Counted from the first letter of the stretch, positions 1-10,764 are shown. The stretch is 64,000 bases of DNA from Castor canadensis (GCF_047511655.1 NC_133401.1:17358501-17422500), one strand, 5' to 3'. The notes: generated from the sequence alone by a model not told the origin. A program made the numbers and translations.

Positions 1-1479
1 TAACCAGAGTCTTTGTCTGTGGCACACCCTTCTGCAGAAGTCAATTTTGTCTTGCCTATTGACATCTGAGTTGTGTTGTGTCTCTCATGACACCCCAAAT
101 TCATTTCTAACATGCCAAATGGACTTCCTTACAAATCCACCCACTCACTTCCTGTCCCTCCCTGTCCAGCCTGGGGTCTTCTTCCCCAAGGGTCACTCCT
201 CCTCCTGCTCCAGCCTTGCCCTCTGTGAAAGCTGAAAGCACAAACCTCTTTCTCCTTTGCTTGAAACCCTTGCTGTGGCTCCCCAGTGCTTGACCTTGGA
301 CTTCAAGACTGCAAACCCCACCCTCCACTCAGCCCTCACTTGTTTTCTTTATTTCTTGTCTTATTTTTTTTTGAGACAGGCTGGCCTGGGGTTGGCGATC
401 CTCCTGCTTCAACCTCCTGAGTGCTGGGATTATAGATGGGTGCCACTACATTCATGAATATCAGCTCGTTCATCCCAAGGCTGCAGACAGAGACCCCCTC
501 AGGGGCCAGGTGGCCTGTGTTGGAGACACTTGTCTCCCCTATGCCCAGCACTTATGCCTGGCACCCCAATAGTCACATCCCTGCCTTGGGGCTTCCCTTG
601 AGCATCCCCTGCCATAGCCTTTGGCCACCTTCAGGCCTTGTCACTGTCACTCCCCCGTGGAATACTCCCAGGCCACCCAGAAGCCACTATTCATGCTTAT
701 TGCAAAACTCACCCCTGCCCCCTCAGGCCCCATCCCTCCTGGGCTCATGTCATCCTCACCAGGTGTATCTGGGGCCTGGCTCACCCCACCTGCCAGGTTC
801 ATTCCATCATGCAGTCATTCCACAAATGTCAGCCAACAGCTTCTGCACATTAGGTGTGGTGTTGAGGCTGGGGACACAGCAGGCACAGGACAGACCCCAC
901 TCCCACTGGGGACCTGAACCTCAGCGCTCTGCTGCCCCTCCCCTCCATGCCCACCTGCCCAGTGCCCTGGAGGACCCCTCCACCGCCAGGGTCCTTTGTT
1001 GATGGGGCACTGGGGTTGGAACAGAAGAAGGGGACACACTTCTTGACTGCATTATCCTTGTCACCAACTTCTATTACAACCCCTGACAAACACCATCAGT
1101 GAGCTGTCGAGAGCCAGGTGGGTCTGGAGTGGTGAGAGCGCTAAAATAAAGGGAGGTATGTGGGAGGGGCTACAGCTTTAATAGGGTGGTGGGGAGCCTC
1201 CGGGGGAATGTGGCATTTGGAGAAAGGCTGCTTTGAGTGTAGGATGGAGCCCTGGGAGTATCCTGAGTGCAGCAGCACTCCAGGCAGCAGGGTCCTGGGC
1301 AAAGGTCCTGGAACAGGAATATGCTGGTGTCCTCTGAGACCTGGTTGTTGGGAGGCTGAAGCCCAGTGAGGACTGGGAAATGGGGCAGACAAATGAGATG
1401 GAGACTGGGTTTGTAGACCAGAGTGAGTTTTCTGTGAAGACAGCCTCTAGCCACATGTGACTCTTATAATATGGTTGCT
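1..1479. other. Intergenic sequence with a B1-like SINE and an L2-like piece
   Basis: At 360-456 there is a minus-oriented B1/Alu-type SINE (gagacaggctggcctgg then gtgctgggattatag). At 805-905 there is a minus-oriented L2-like stretch (acaaatgtcagccaac followed by gaggctggggacacagcag). The rest shows no gene I recognise. Confidence 0.55.
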
Positions 1480-3487
1480 GCAGCTAAGGGAATGGATATT
1501 TAATTTAATTTTAATTACAGACCTTCAGTCTGGCATCCAGGGCAGAGAATGTAGTGGGGTTAAATGACCCAACACTGGGCTGAGGACAGGGACACACTTG
1601 GACGGGGAAGAGCAGGAGGCAAGAAGTACGGGAGGAGGCTGGGGAAGGGAAGCAGCTGGGGCCCAGCATGGCAGGGTGAATCTTCCAGAAACTAGAGCTG
1701 AGGCTGGGTAGGGTAGGGGCCATACTGGAGGGTCTCCAGAGCCTCCATGGGTGTCCAAGGCTGCAGCTGAGGCTTGGGGGCTGGTGGCCAGCACTCAGGG
1801 CCTGACACAGGACACAGACACCAAGAAGCAAAGGACAGAAGCTAGAACAGGGACGATCTAGCTGCAAGACAGCCATGATGGTGGGGCCCGCTCCCACAGT
1901 ACAGACAGCCACAGTCAGGAGGATTGTTTCATTCATCTTCACTAGAGGACTAGAAGTGACACAACACACAGGACAGGAATCCCCAACTGCTGAGGGGAGA
2001 AGTGATACAGGGAACCCACCCCACCCACAGGCATCTCCAGCAGCCCCCAGGCCCAGAATCAGATCCCCATGTCGATCAGCACCCAGGAGCCCCAGGCCAG
2101 CCTGGCCTGCTTGCTCCTTGCTGAACTGGTCACTGTCCCTAGATGGCAGGGTGGGAGACAGCCTCAGAGCACAAAGAAGCACCCATAGCCCCGGCAGTTT
2201 CTTCACCTCTGTGTCCCCAGAGTAGGGCTTGGACAGTCTAGTGTGGGCTGTGAGAACAGGGCAGGTCAAACCCCCCTGGCACCATGGACTCCTGGAGATG
2301 GACACTAGAACAAAGAAACACCCACACAACCCCAGGGACGAGAGGGTGAGGAAGGCACAAGTGCAAAGCACTACTTAGGAAGATCATGGAGGTGGGTAGC
2401 AGGACCTCGGCACACGGTGCACCTGAACACAAAACACAAAGAGGAAGCATGGCCAGGCTTACTGGGGGAGGATCCAAGGGCAGAGCCATGACTTCCTTCA
2501 AGGAGACACCCCGCTCCTTTAAGGGCTGCAGGGGCCTCAGCTGGGGGGGGAGGACTTCACCTTAAGTCTGGGCAGAAAGGGCAGAACTGAGGGGCAGGTC
2601 AGCCCCATGAGGCAGTGAGGACCACTGGTGAGATGACCCAAGGGAGCCCCAGGCCTGTAGGAAGAGGGCCTAAACTGGGGAGGCCAGAGGAGCCAGAAAT
2701 GTGGATTTTATGCCAATTGCCCTAAAAAGAACATACTGGCATATTATTACAAGTTCTGGTAAACACTGAAGGCTGTCCGAGTGGCCTGTGGACCAGGACA
2801 GGTGGCCTTGGCCTTAAACTGGTTCATTTGCATCTGCGGTGCCTCAGGTAGGTGGGGCTGGTGAGCAGTTTCCCTCCTCCCCTTCCTCGTCCCACCTCAC
2901 CTCCTCCCAACCCTCCTCCTCCCAGCCTCCCTCTGCCTCTTGGCTCTCTCTTCTGGTGTCCCAGTTCCCCCACAGGCACCTTAACCCTTTGATCTCTGCG
3001 AACCCCAGGTCCTGTGAGATTGGGGCGGAGGCCACAGGGGCTCCCAGCCGCTCCCAGAGCCTGCACCTGGAATGACCAGGGCCCCACCACAACCAGACAG
3101 AGCTCCCTGGCCTAGCTCGCCTGCACAGGGTCCAGTGTCCACCGACAAGAGTCACGCGGTTGTTACCAGGGCCACCCAAGTCGCCAGCTGTCAATGCCCC
3201 CGGTGTCTCATCTCCGCTGGCTGCCAACTCGAGGTGTCCATCTTTTTTTTCCATCTTGAATCACGGCTTCTGCCATCAGGATCACTGGAGCCATCTCCCC
3301 ACGAGGGACTGGGAGGGAAAGGTGTCACACACGGCCTGGCCGGGGATGTAGCGGAGCTCACAGCACACAGTTAAGCAAGAAGGACGCTTCTGCTGGAGGG
3401 AGGGACACAGAGAGGAGAAAGAGAGAGAAAGGGGGAAGTGGGTCCACACAAAGGCAGGACCCGCTAGCAGGGGGCACCGTGCATCTT
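1480..3487 (-). other. PNMA8B: Probable 3' UTR of PNMA8B
   Basis: No recognisable gene lies between the PNMA8B stop and about 1.5 kb, and the stretch has no SINEs, as expected of a long 3' UTR. On the minus strand ATTAAA occurs several times at 1499-1515, a possible polyadenylation signal. A 286-codon minus ORF at 1511-2371 matches nothing I know and is probably chance. PNMA8B is known to have a long 3' UTR; the end point is a guess. Confidence 0.4.
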
Positions 3488-5290
3488 CTAGCAGCATTTG
3501 GGGGGCCGCTTCGGGCCCCGACGTGCCTTCTTCCCACGGGAGGATTTGGGACCAGCTGGTGGCTGTCCCCTGGCCTCAACAGCCCCAGTGTTGGCCCTGC
3601 AGCCTGAGCGCCCATTCTTCTTCTTTCTTCCTGCATCATTCTTGGTTGAAGACCGGCTCCTGGCTTTCTTCTCCTGAGTGACACCCCAGCCTCTGCCGGT
3701 TCTGCTAATCGGGGCCGCGGTGAGGACCAAGGCTTGGGTCAGGCCCTTGGAGCTCTTGCGCGCCCTCTTGGCCCGGGGCTTGTCAGATGCGCTGTCCTCG
3801 GGCTCCGACTCCTCACTGTCGGTGTCATCTGACTCTGACTCCTCGCTGGACTCCAGGTTCTCTTGGGAAGCCAGGAAAGCCAGAACTTCCTCCACGTTGT
3901 TCTTGGGGTGTTTGCACTTGGCCGCTGGGCACCTGTTCTCCTCTTCCTCCTTGACCAAGTCAACCATGTCCTGTACAGCCAGGAGCGCCACCAGCTCCAG
4001 GAGGCTGCCCTTGACCTTGCCGTCCTTGCCCAAGCGCCGAGGGAGGCCGAGAGGAGTCTTCTTCCCCTTGTGACGGTTGTCTGGCTCAGCCAAGGCCGAA
4101 ATACATTCTAGAAGGTTCCCATCTTCCTCCGCCTTCCTCAGGACCATAGCGTCCACCTGACGGCCTGCCTCTTCCACCTTCACGCGGGTTCCAGATGTAT
4201 CCTTGGACATGACCAACAAGACTTGGGGAAGGGTGTCACTTTTTTGGTTCTTGTCACCCCAACCCAGCGACTCAATCACAGAAGCGATTTTCAACATCTC
4301 CTCCCGGGCCCAGGGATCTGAGGGCTCTGTATGTGCCACAATGGCCACAAACTCAGGATTGTCCACCCCTTCTTTTGCCCGGTCCCCATTTTCCTGTGAC
4401 GCACTCCCAGAAGTATCATCCTTAATGAGATCCTCCATCTCTGTGTCTCTCACAGCCATTAAGGCCACTAAGTCGGGGACACCGCTCCTGTCCTCTTTGG
4501 CGTTGAGGCCATTGGACTCAGTTCCAAGGGGCTCTTTCTCCAGCCCCTCCTTCTTGGCTTTGTCTGTCACGGTGACCAGGGCCAAGAACTCTCGGGGACC
4601 GTCCCCTTCATCCGGGTTCTCCTGGGTGGCCCACTTCTTAATGAGCTCCTTGGCGGCAGCCTGGAGCGTGGCATACAGAGACCTCTGGTCCTCGTCCACG
4701 GTCAAGTCCTCTGCATGGATCTCCTCTATCACGATACCCAAGCCATCATCTGAAGAGTCCCCAGACTCGCTCATCACAGACTGCCCTCCCCGGCCCCTCT
4801 TTTTGCATTTTTGGGTCACCCTATGGCCTCTGGCTCTGCGCCTGCCCCCCCGACGGCTCCGGGGAGCTTTACCAGGGATGCCAGACTTCCCGGCCTCCTG
4901 CCCTTGCCCCTGGGCCTGGCTTTCCGTGTCCCCAGAGGCCTGGCTGGGCCTTTCATCCAGCAGCAGGTTCTTCGGCTGCTTCAGGACCTGTGTGTCCTGT
5001 GCTCCGGTCTCACACAGAACCCTCCATACCCCGTCCTTGCCCGGGATCTCCCTAGGGATGGCCGCCAGATCCACGTCCTCCACAAAGTCCACCAGGGCGG
5101 CCTTGGCCTTCTCCTGGCTCATGGCACTCACCGCCAGCAGCCTGAACTGGCCCAGGGGCAGCAAGGTCGGCTGCAGGATGGCTTCGATGTCCACCGGTTC
5201 CAGGTCCTCCGGGATTCCGGTGACCAGCAGGGCCCTGTGTTCGTCCACATCCAGCCCTCTGCACCAATTCTGCAAAAGGCTAACGGCCAT
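3488..5290 (-). CDS. PNMA8B: PNMA8B (PNMAL2), paraneoplastic Ma-like family member, 600 aa
   Basis: An uninterrupted single-exon ORF reads MAVSLLQNWCRGLDVDEHRA at the N terminus and ends KRPPKCC. That matches my memory of mammalian PNMA8B (about 635 aa in human). I chose the ATG at 5288-5290 because it starts the conserved MA(V/M)SLLQ(N/D)WC segment; 23 further upstream codons are open but unlike the family. Residues 1-105 form the PNMA N-terminal RRM-like domain (RALLVTGIP at 19-27, PREIPGKDGVWRVL at 79-92). Residues 141-170 are very basic and could be a nuclear localisation signal. Residues 230-480 carry a hydrophobic decamer about every 39 residues. Residues 480-503 are a Ser/Asp/Glu tract, and 505-600 are Lys/Arg-rich. 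PNMA genes derive from a Ty3-type gag gene captured in mammals; this one is an intact host gene, probably neuronally expressed, with poorly known function. PNMA8A is expected further left by synteny. Confidence 0.93.
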   Translation of the reverse strand: MAVSLLQNWCRGLDVDEHRALLVTGIPEDLEPVDIEAILQPTLLPLGQFRLLAVSAMSQEKAKAALVDFVEDVDLAAIPREIPGKDGVWRVLCETGAQDTQVLKQPKNLLLDERPSQASGDTESQAQGQGQEAGKSGIPGKAPRSRRGGRRRARGHRVTQKCKKRGRGGQSVMSESGDSSDDGLGIVIEEIHAEDLTVDEDQRSLYATLQAAAKELIKKWATQENPDEGDGPREFLALVTVTDKAKKEGLEKEPLGTESNGLNAKEDRSGVPDLVALMAVRDTEMEDLIKDDTSGSASQENGDRAKEGVDNPEFVAIVAHTEPSDPWAREEMLKIASVIESLGWGDKNQKSDTLPQVLLVMSKDTSGTRVKVEEAGRQVDAMVLRKAEEDGNLLECISALAEPDNRHKGKKTPLGLPRRLGKDGKVKGSLLELVALLAVQDMVDLVKEEEENRCPAAKCKHPKNNVEEVLAFLASQENLESSEESESDDTDSEESEPEDSASDKPRAKRARKSSKGLTQALVLTAAPISRTGRGWGVTQEKKARSRSSTKNDAGRKKKNGRSGCRANTGAVEARGQPPAGPKSSRGKKARRGPKRPPKCC

Positions 5291-5512
5291 TTTGCTGCCC
5301 ACGGGATGCCGATCTGCGGGCAGGGGGGGACTGCAGCTCATGCAGTGTGCCAGTAGCACCCTAGAAGGCTAGCCCCTGGTTAGAAGTCAAGTTCAAGTGA
5401 CTGAAGCAAGGCTCGGGGCTCTGGCTGCCTACTGGCCTGATGGACACAGCGACCTTCCCCCCTCTCGGTCCCCTCCCGACGATCTGTCTTGAGGATCTGC
5501 AAAGGCCTTACG
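5291..5512 (-). other. PNMA8B: Predicted 5' UTR splice structure of PNMA8B
   Basis: On the minus strand a pyrimidine-rich acceptor (cccccctgcccgcag) ends at 5314, 23 bases before the start codon. A good donor (ACAC|GTAAGG) lies at 5512/5511. Together they would remove a 198-base intron and leave a non-coding first exon from about 5513 to the promoter. PNMA genes typically have such 5' non-coding exons. The sites are seen; the splicing is inferred. Confidence 0.5.
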
Positions 5513-5639
5513 TGTCTGCTCTCCCGCCAGACCAGGCTGCTCCCTTCCTTTGTCCCTGACACAGCCCGAGTGACTGGACACCGCAGCCAGGTGCAGGGGG
5601 ACAGCGACCAGCGCAGCAGGTGGGCGTGGGGGATGGGAG

Positions 5640-5830
5640 CCCGGCGCTCCTGGGTCTGAGCGCGCACCGGATCTGGAAGCTCTGACGCGGCGGCTCGGGC
5701 TGCGCCTGCGCAGACAACCCCCACCCATCCCTCGGGTCCCCGTCTCCATGGCAACGCTGCAGGATGGAGCTGCTCCAAAAGGGCGGAGTGGGAAGGAAGA
5801 TGCGGGGGCTGGAAGCTCCACGTTTACTGA
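5640..5830 (-). promoter_or_regulatory. PNMA8B: CpG-rich promoter region of PNMA8B with NRF1-like and RFX-like sites
   Basis: A GC- and CpG-rich block lies just upstream of the predicted first exon. It contains tgcgcctgcgca at 5701-5712, a near-consensus NRF1 site, and gtctccatggcaac at 5742-5755, an X-box type RFX site. There is no TATA box. The position fits a TSS at roughly 5750-5830 on the minus strand, which is an estimate. Confidence 0.55.
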
Positions 5831-5972
5831 ACATCAGGGCCAAATCCACAGGGGACCAGACCCGTCCTCCTTCCAGAGCATACAGGCTTGGTGAAGGGTT
5901 TTAATTCTCTTCCCAGGAGACGGGAGAGGCTCTGGCGATCAGGCCTCAGTCCAAGGGCCCTGGCCTCACTGG

Positions 5973-5986
5973 GCGCCAGAGGGAGC
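5973..5986 (+). promoter_or_regulatory. Candidate CTCF site
   Basis: gcgccagagggagc resembles the CTCF core (CCASYAGRKGGC type) with one clear mismatch in the core, plus orientation. It lies about 150 bases beyond the likely PNMA8B promoter. Confidence 0.35.
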
Positions 5987-6069
5987 TTCGTTCATGGTGG
6001 GCTCTTCTCAAGATGGACCAGAGACCCCCAGGCCTCACCTATGGGCGGTGGGCATCACTCATTGGACTT

Positions 6070-6175
6070 CACCCTGTTTTTTTTTTCTGTGTGTGTGGCA
6101 CTGAGGTTTGAACTCAGGGCCTCGAGCTTGCTAGGCAGGCTCTCTACCACTTGAGCCACTCCACCAGCCCTTTTG

Positions 6176-6213
<38 letters not shown>

Positions 6214-6370
6214 TGTGTGTGTGTGTGTCTGTGTGTGTGTGTGTGTGTGTGTGTCTCGGGTATTTCTGAGATAGGGACTTGCCTTCGTTTTTGCCCAGGC
6301 TGGCCTGGGACACAGCGATCCTCCTGATCTCTGCCTCCTGAGCAGCTAGGATTACAGGCGTGAGCAGAAT
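6070..6370 (-). repeat. B1-dID composite SINE with internal (TG)n
   Basis: Minus-oriented ID-like half at 6075-6170 (tttgaactcagggcctcgag), then a (TG)n run at 6181-6254, then the B1 half (gatcctcctgatctctgcctcc, gattacaggcgtgag). The microsatellite sits at the A-rich linker between the two halves. Confidence 0.85.
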
Positions 6371-6510
6371 TTACCTTTACACAAGCATTTGTTAAAGAAT
6401 AAATAAATAAAATGAACAAATATACCCCAGGTCCTCCCACCACCATCCCACACACAGAGAAATTTTTTTTGTTTTGATTGTCTTTAAGTAGGAAGAGAGT
6501 TGATTGCAAG

Positions 6511-6524
6511 GTTACCATGGCAAC
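6511..6524 (+). promoter_or_regulatory. Near-perfect RFX (X-box) site
   Basis: gttaccatggcaac fits the palindromic RFX consensus GTTRCCATGGYAAC at every position. It sits in a short SINE-free stretch (6380-6780) with no gene seen. Confidence 0.5.
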
Positions 6525-6789
6525 TCGGCCGTGCGCAAACCAAGGCTTACCTCCATCTCTTATTTTCCTTGCTTTTTTTTCCCTTCTCCCTTTTCACCTT
6601 TCTGATGCTAAAATGGATGCTTCTTTTCTCTCAAGAGCAGTGGCATTCAACAGAAATGAAAAGTTACCCCAAATGTGAACTTTACACACGACATTAAGTC
6701 GTTGAGGGGTCACCATTGATTAGTTTATTCTGTTTTTTTGTTTGTTTCTTTTGAGGTTGATGTTTTGGGGTTTTTTATTTATTTAATTT

Positions 6790-6890
6790 TTTTGGTTTTG
6801 GGTTTTTATTTCTGGGCAGTGCTGGGGTTTGAATCAGGGCCTCACATTTGCTAGGCAGGTGCTCTACCACTTGAGCCACTCCACCTACAC
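6790..6890 (-). repeat. ID-like tRNA-derived SINE half
   Basis: ctggggtttgaatcagggcc and taccacttgagccactccac mark a minus-oriented copy of the ID-like half alone, preceded by a T-rich tract from 6730. Confidence 0.8.
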
Positions 6891-6899
6891 CACTGATTG

Positions 6900-7414
6900 A
6901 TTTGGAGAAAAAAAAAAAAGTAGGTAAAGTAAATTTTACAGCTAGATTTCATTTACCCTGAAACATACCAAGTGTCATAGGCACAAAACAATCAGTGAGG
7001 AGTGACAGGTAGCAGTTAGACATAAATTGGTGGCCCCAAGAGGAAGAAAAGAAAGAGCCTTATAATTCAACAGCTCACTAGTCTCTCAGATAAGTAGCCA
7101 GAGCCCAGGGGCTGTCACAGATGCTTCAAAATCGCCACTCACCTAAAAGCTTAATCCTCTGTTTACTCCAGAGTAATCCACATTTTAAACATCAGCTGGG
7201 CCTGGCGCTGGGCGTTTACACAGGTAAATTTAACAAAACAAAGACCCAGGTCTGACATCTGACAGAGCGCAGGTTAGGAATTTCAAACAAAAACTATCAA
7301 CTAGAGCAGGTTATCTTGCTCATTTAGCAAGACAATGACCCAAACCCAGGAAATCATCCCAGGGGCCAAAAGGACCCAGGCTAAAACTTCTTCAATAAAC
7401 ATTCTAGCTTTCAC
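6900..7414. other. SINE-free intergenic stretch, nothing recognised
   Basis: No ORF, known repeat or motif stands out between the A-run at 6907 and the next SINE at 7415. Confidence 0.4.
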
Positions 7415-7600
7415 CAGCACTGGTGGCTTACCTGTAATGCGAGCTACTCAGGAGGCAGAGACTGGGAGGATCAATGGTTCAAAGCCAGCTCAGGCTAATA
7501 GGTTCAAGAGATCCTATCTCAAAAAACTCATCACAAAAAAAGGGCTGGTGGAGTGGCACAAGGTGTAGGCCCTGAGTTCAAACCCCAGTACTGCAAAAGT
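7415..7600 (+). repeat. B1-dID composite SINE
   Basis: Plus-oriented full composite: a B1 half with gagctactcaggaggcagag and an ID-like half with ggctggtggagtggcaca and gttcaaaccccagtactgc. It ends in an A-rich/AATA tail. Confidence 0.88.
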
Positions 7601-7952
7601 AGTAATAATAAGAATAATAAATATTTTAATATTTAAATCCTGACTTGTCGGTCTCACTCTAGAAGCCACCCACTTTCAGTCTGCTGAAAGTGTATTCCTG
7701 TGACTTTTGTTGTCATCTCTGTGTCTTGTTTGAATTCTTCTGCCAGACGCAAGAATTGAGGTGTTTATCAGTACCATTTCTCTGGTCTCAGGAATAGCCT
7801 GGTTTCGAGGCAGCCCCACGTGGCCACCTGGAATTAATCCTGAGGAATTCCTTAGGGGAATGTGTGTGTGAACATGTCCCCATTAGTGTCATTTCTATAA
7901 CCCTGAATGACTAGAACCACAATTGGAAGATGAGACAGAGGAAGCTGTCACT

Positions 7953-8522
7953 TTCCTCTCTCTCTCTCTCCCTCTCCTCTCTTTTTAGTGGAACTGGGAT
8001 TTGAACTCAGGACTTCATACTTGCAAAGCAGGAGCTCTACCACTTGAGCCACACCTGCAGTCCATTTTGCTCTGGTTATTTTGGAGATAGGGTCTCCTGC
8101 ACTATTTGCCACAGCTGGCCTCCAGTTACAATCCTCCTGATCTCAACCTCCCAAGTAGCTAGGACTGTAGGCGTGCGCCATAGTGCCTGCCCTTGCCTGT
8201 GTCTTGAGAGAAGATCTCCCTGTGTACTCCCACTCTGGCAATGAATTCAAGATCTGGTGGTGAATTGCACACTTTATTTATTGTGGTACTGGGGCTTGAA
8301 CTCAGGGCCTTCACCTTGAGCCACTCTACCAGCCCTTTTTTGCCAAGGGATTTTTCAAGATACAATCTCAGGAACTGAGACTGGCTTCGAACCATGATCC
8401 TCCTGATCTCTGCCTCCTGAATAGCTGGGATTACAGGTGTGACACTCCGGCACCCAGTGTGCTGTACCTCTTAAGTTATCCCCAGCCCTTTTTGCTTTAC
8501 TTATTTTTCAGATAGGATCTCT

Positions 8523-8607
<85 letters not shown>

Positions 8608-8705
8608 GTCTCTTTTGTCCTGGGCTGGCCTCAGACCTAGACTGAGATCCTCCTACTTCTGCCTCCTGAGTAGCTGGAATTACAGGTGTGTACCACCATG
8701 GCTAG
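7953..8705 (-). repeat. Three minus-oriented B1-dID SINEs with (CT)n tracts
   Basis: A (CT)n tract at 7953-7982 leads into a minus composite at 7985-8185. A second copy is at 8265-8445. A third at about 8480-8705 is split by a ~95-base (CT)n tract at 8519-8612. Diagnostic pieces include gagctctaccacttgagcca and gatcctcctgatctctgcc. The segment 7600-7950 just before them shows nothing I recognise. Confidence 0.85.
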
Positions 8706-9430
8706 GCCTCTGTTGAAAAGCAGTTGAAATCATCACTGACTATGGCAGCTTTTGTGCTAGCCCTCCCCCACCCCCAGCCTAGAATATTATTCTGGCTTCT
8801 TTTCTTCTCTTTGGTCCATATTTATTGATGAAAAGCTGGTGTTTCTAGCTGCTCTGCCCCCAGACACATCTCCTATTCTCTCCTTGTGGGTTGGGGTTGG
8901 AGGATCAGAGTTGGGTGAGGACGTCATGGTCTCAGAAGTCAAGCAGAGAATTAAATACTCAGAAACTTCTGGAAGGACAGGTGTGACCCCCAAGAAACTG
9001 AGGTCCCTGTGGGTTGCAGAAGCTTCGGGCACAGGATACAGATAGATGAATCCTTCTCTGTGGCAGAAGATCAGATGGGGGCCAGCCAGGCAGGGCAGTG
9101 GGACCCATGTTCTGCTTAGCCCTTTCCTAAATGGACCGACATGGGGCTCGAGACTGACTGCTGTAACCAGCGCCTCTGATGCTTCCATGAAAACATCTGT
9201 GAGAAAGGGACATCTGAAATGTTTTCCCAAATTCTCCCTGAATCCTGTGTTGGGTGGGGGGCCATGTTTGCTAAGCAATGGTATCCGGGGTTCTTAAAGC
9301 ATCGCTCAGGTAGCCCAGCGGCCACAAAGCCATTTCAGGTGTCCAGCAGACCAAACCCATTTTCATGTAAGCCTCAATCATTAATTTGCTTTTTTTACTC
9401 TCATTCTCTCCCCAGCCTTTGGTAGCTAAC
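8706..9430. other. SINE-free intergenic stretch with an unsupported 163-codon ORF
   Basis: A minus ORF at 8787-9278 starts MLSKHGPPPNTGF and has no domain I recognise, no splice context and no supporting promoter. I regard it as chance. No repeat family is evident. Confidence 0.35.
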
Positions 9431-9660
9431 GACACCATTGTGTGAGTGTGAGTGTGAGTGTGAGTGTGCCAAGCAAGTGCTCTGCCACTGAGCTACATCC
9501 TCAGCCCTCAAGGCACCATTTGTTAAGATACCATTTTAACGGGGTCAAATTTGAGCACAAAAGTTTAACCTTTTCTTTTTTTTGCGGTACTGGGGTTTGA
9601 ACTCAGGGCCTCACACTTGCTAAGCAGGCGATCTTACCGCTTGAGCCACTCCTCCAGCAA
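9431..9660 (-). repeat. (GTGTGA)n and ID-like SINE pieces
   Basis: A short gtgtgagtgtgag array (9440-9470) borders an ID-like remnant (ctctgccactgagctacatc). A second minus ID-like half is at 9575-9660 (actggggtttgaactcaggg). Between them, 9520-9565 (ataccattttaac) resembles an L1M 3'-region fragment. Confidence 0.7.
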
Positions 9661-9954
9661 AAATTTTTTTAAATATTTGCAGAGAATCTCTAACTGGTAC
9701 TTGACTTTGCAAATCAGACATATCTTGTGCTGATTAAATATCTCTGAGTTCTTCCTCTTTACAAATGTTAAATCATGGAAGAAGTCCTGAGACCTCGGTT
9801 AGAGACCCACTACAATAGGGAACAGAGCGAAATGGTCCTGGGGGCCCCTGAATAGAGAAAGGATTGGGGTGTGGTTTGCTCCAGTGAGCCATAACTGAGC
9901 CATGGGAGTCAACATCCCCTCCCATCTTTCTGCTTCTCTCCTCAGCCCTGTCTC

Positions 9955-9968
9955 GTTGCCAGGGAAAC
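9955..9968 (+). promoter_or_regulatory. Weak RFX-like site
   Basis: gttgccagggaaac keeps both half-sites (GTTGCC, GGAAAC) but departs from the consensus centre. It lies in a SINE-free stretch (9661-10094) with nothing else recognised. Confidence 0.25.
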
Positions 9969-10094
9969 CAGATTAGCGCATCCTCCATGCAAAATCAGTT
10001 TAACTGCCTTGTGTCTGGATCCTGCTGCAGACACCGCTGCGGAAAGCATGCAGATCCAAGGGAGCCATTGGTTCCACCTGCCTCCATGTTGTTT

Positions 10095-10315
10095 GGGGGG
10101 AGGGGGAAAGACCAGGATTTGAACTCAGGGCTTCCCACTTGCAAAGCAGGTGCTCTACCACTTGAGCCACCCCTCCAGTCCATTTTGCCCTGGTTATTTT
10201 GGAGATGGGGTCTTACAATCTGTTTGCCCAGGCTGACCTCAAACTTTGATCCTCCTGATTTCAGCCTCCCAGGTAGCTGGGATTCAGGAGTGAGCCACCA
10301 GTGCCCAGCTCCATC
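10095..10315 (-). repeat. B1-dID composite SINE
   Basis: ggatttgaactcagggcttc, gctctaccacttgagccacc and the B1 part gcctcccaggtagctgggat give a full minus composite. Confidence 0.87.
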
Positions 10316-10438
10316 TTTATTTTAAAATTGTTTCTATAAGGACACCATCAGGAAACTGGTCTGGGACATCAGGAAAAATACTTGGACAAAGAAACTGTTC
10401 ACATTCAAGACCAGCCTCATTAGTGAAAGAACAGGACA

Positions 10439-10525
10439 GTATTTTGTGGTACTGGCAATGGAATCCAGGTCCCCTCACGTGCTAACCAAGAGCTGTACCA
10501 CTTAGCCACCCTCTTGCCCCTAAGA
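10439..10525 (-). repeat. Diverged ID-like SINE
   Basis: tggtactggcaatggaatcc and gagctgtaccacttagccac are recognisable though clearly older than the neighbouring copies. Confidence 0.65.
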
Positions 10526-10599
10526 CACACTTAGGATTCTATTTGTATAAAGCTCCAAATCTGTAACCTACAGTAGAAAAACAGAACAGAACAGCGCTT

Positions 10600-10745
10600 G
10601 ACTCTGGGTGTTGCAGATGACTGGAAAGGAACACAAGGGAAGTTTCTGGAATGATGGACTGTTCTGTATCTTACAGCCATTTGGTTTTCACAAGAGGATG
10701 TAAGTGCCAAAACTGAATGAATTTATACTTGCATGGATGCATGGA
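10600..10745 (+). repeat. L1M-type LINE 3' end
   Basis: ggaatgatggactgttctgt, atcttacagcc and caaaactgaatgaattt follow the 3' terminal wording of old mammalian L1 elements. Confidence 0.55.
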
Positions 10746-10764
10746 TTCAAATGTCAAAAAACCC

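Noticed and set aside
4203-5372. 389-codon plus-strand ORF
   Set aside because: Antisense shadow of PNMA8B; the minus frame carries the recognised protein.
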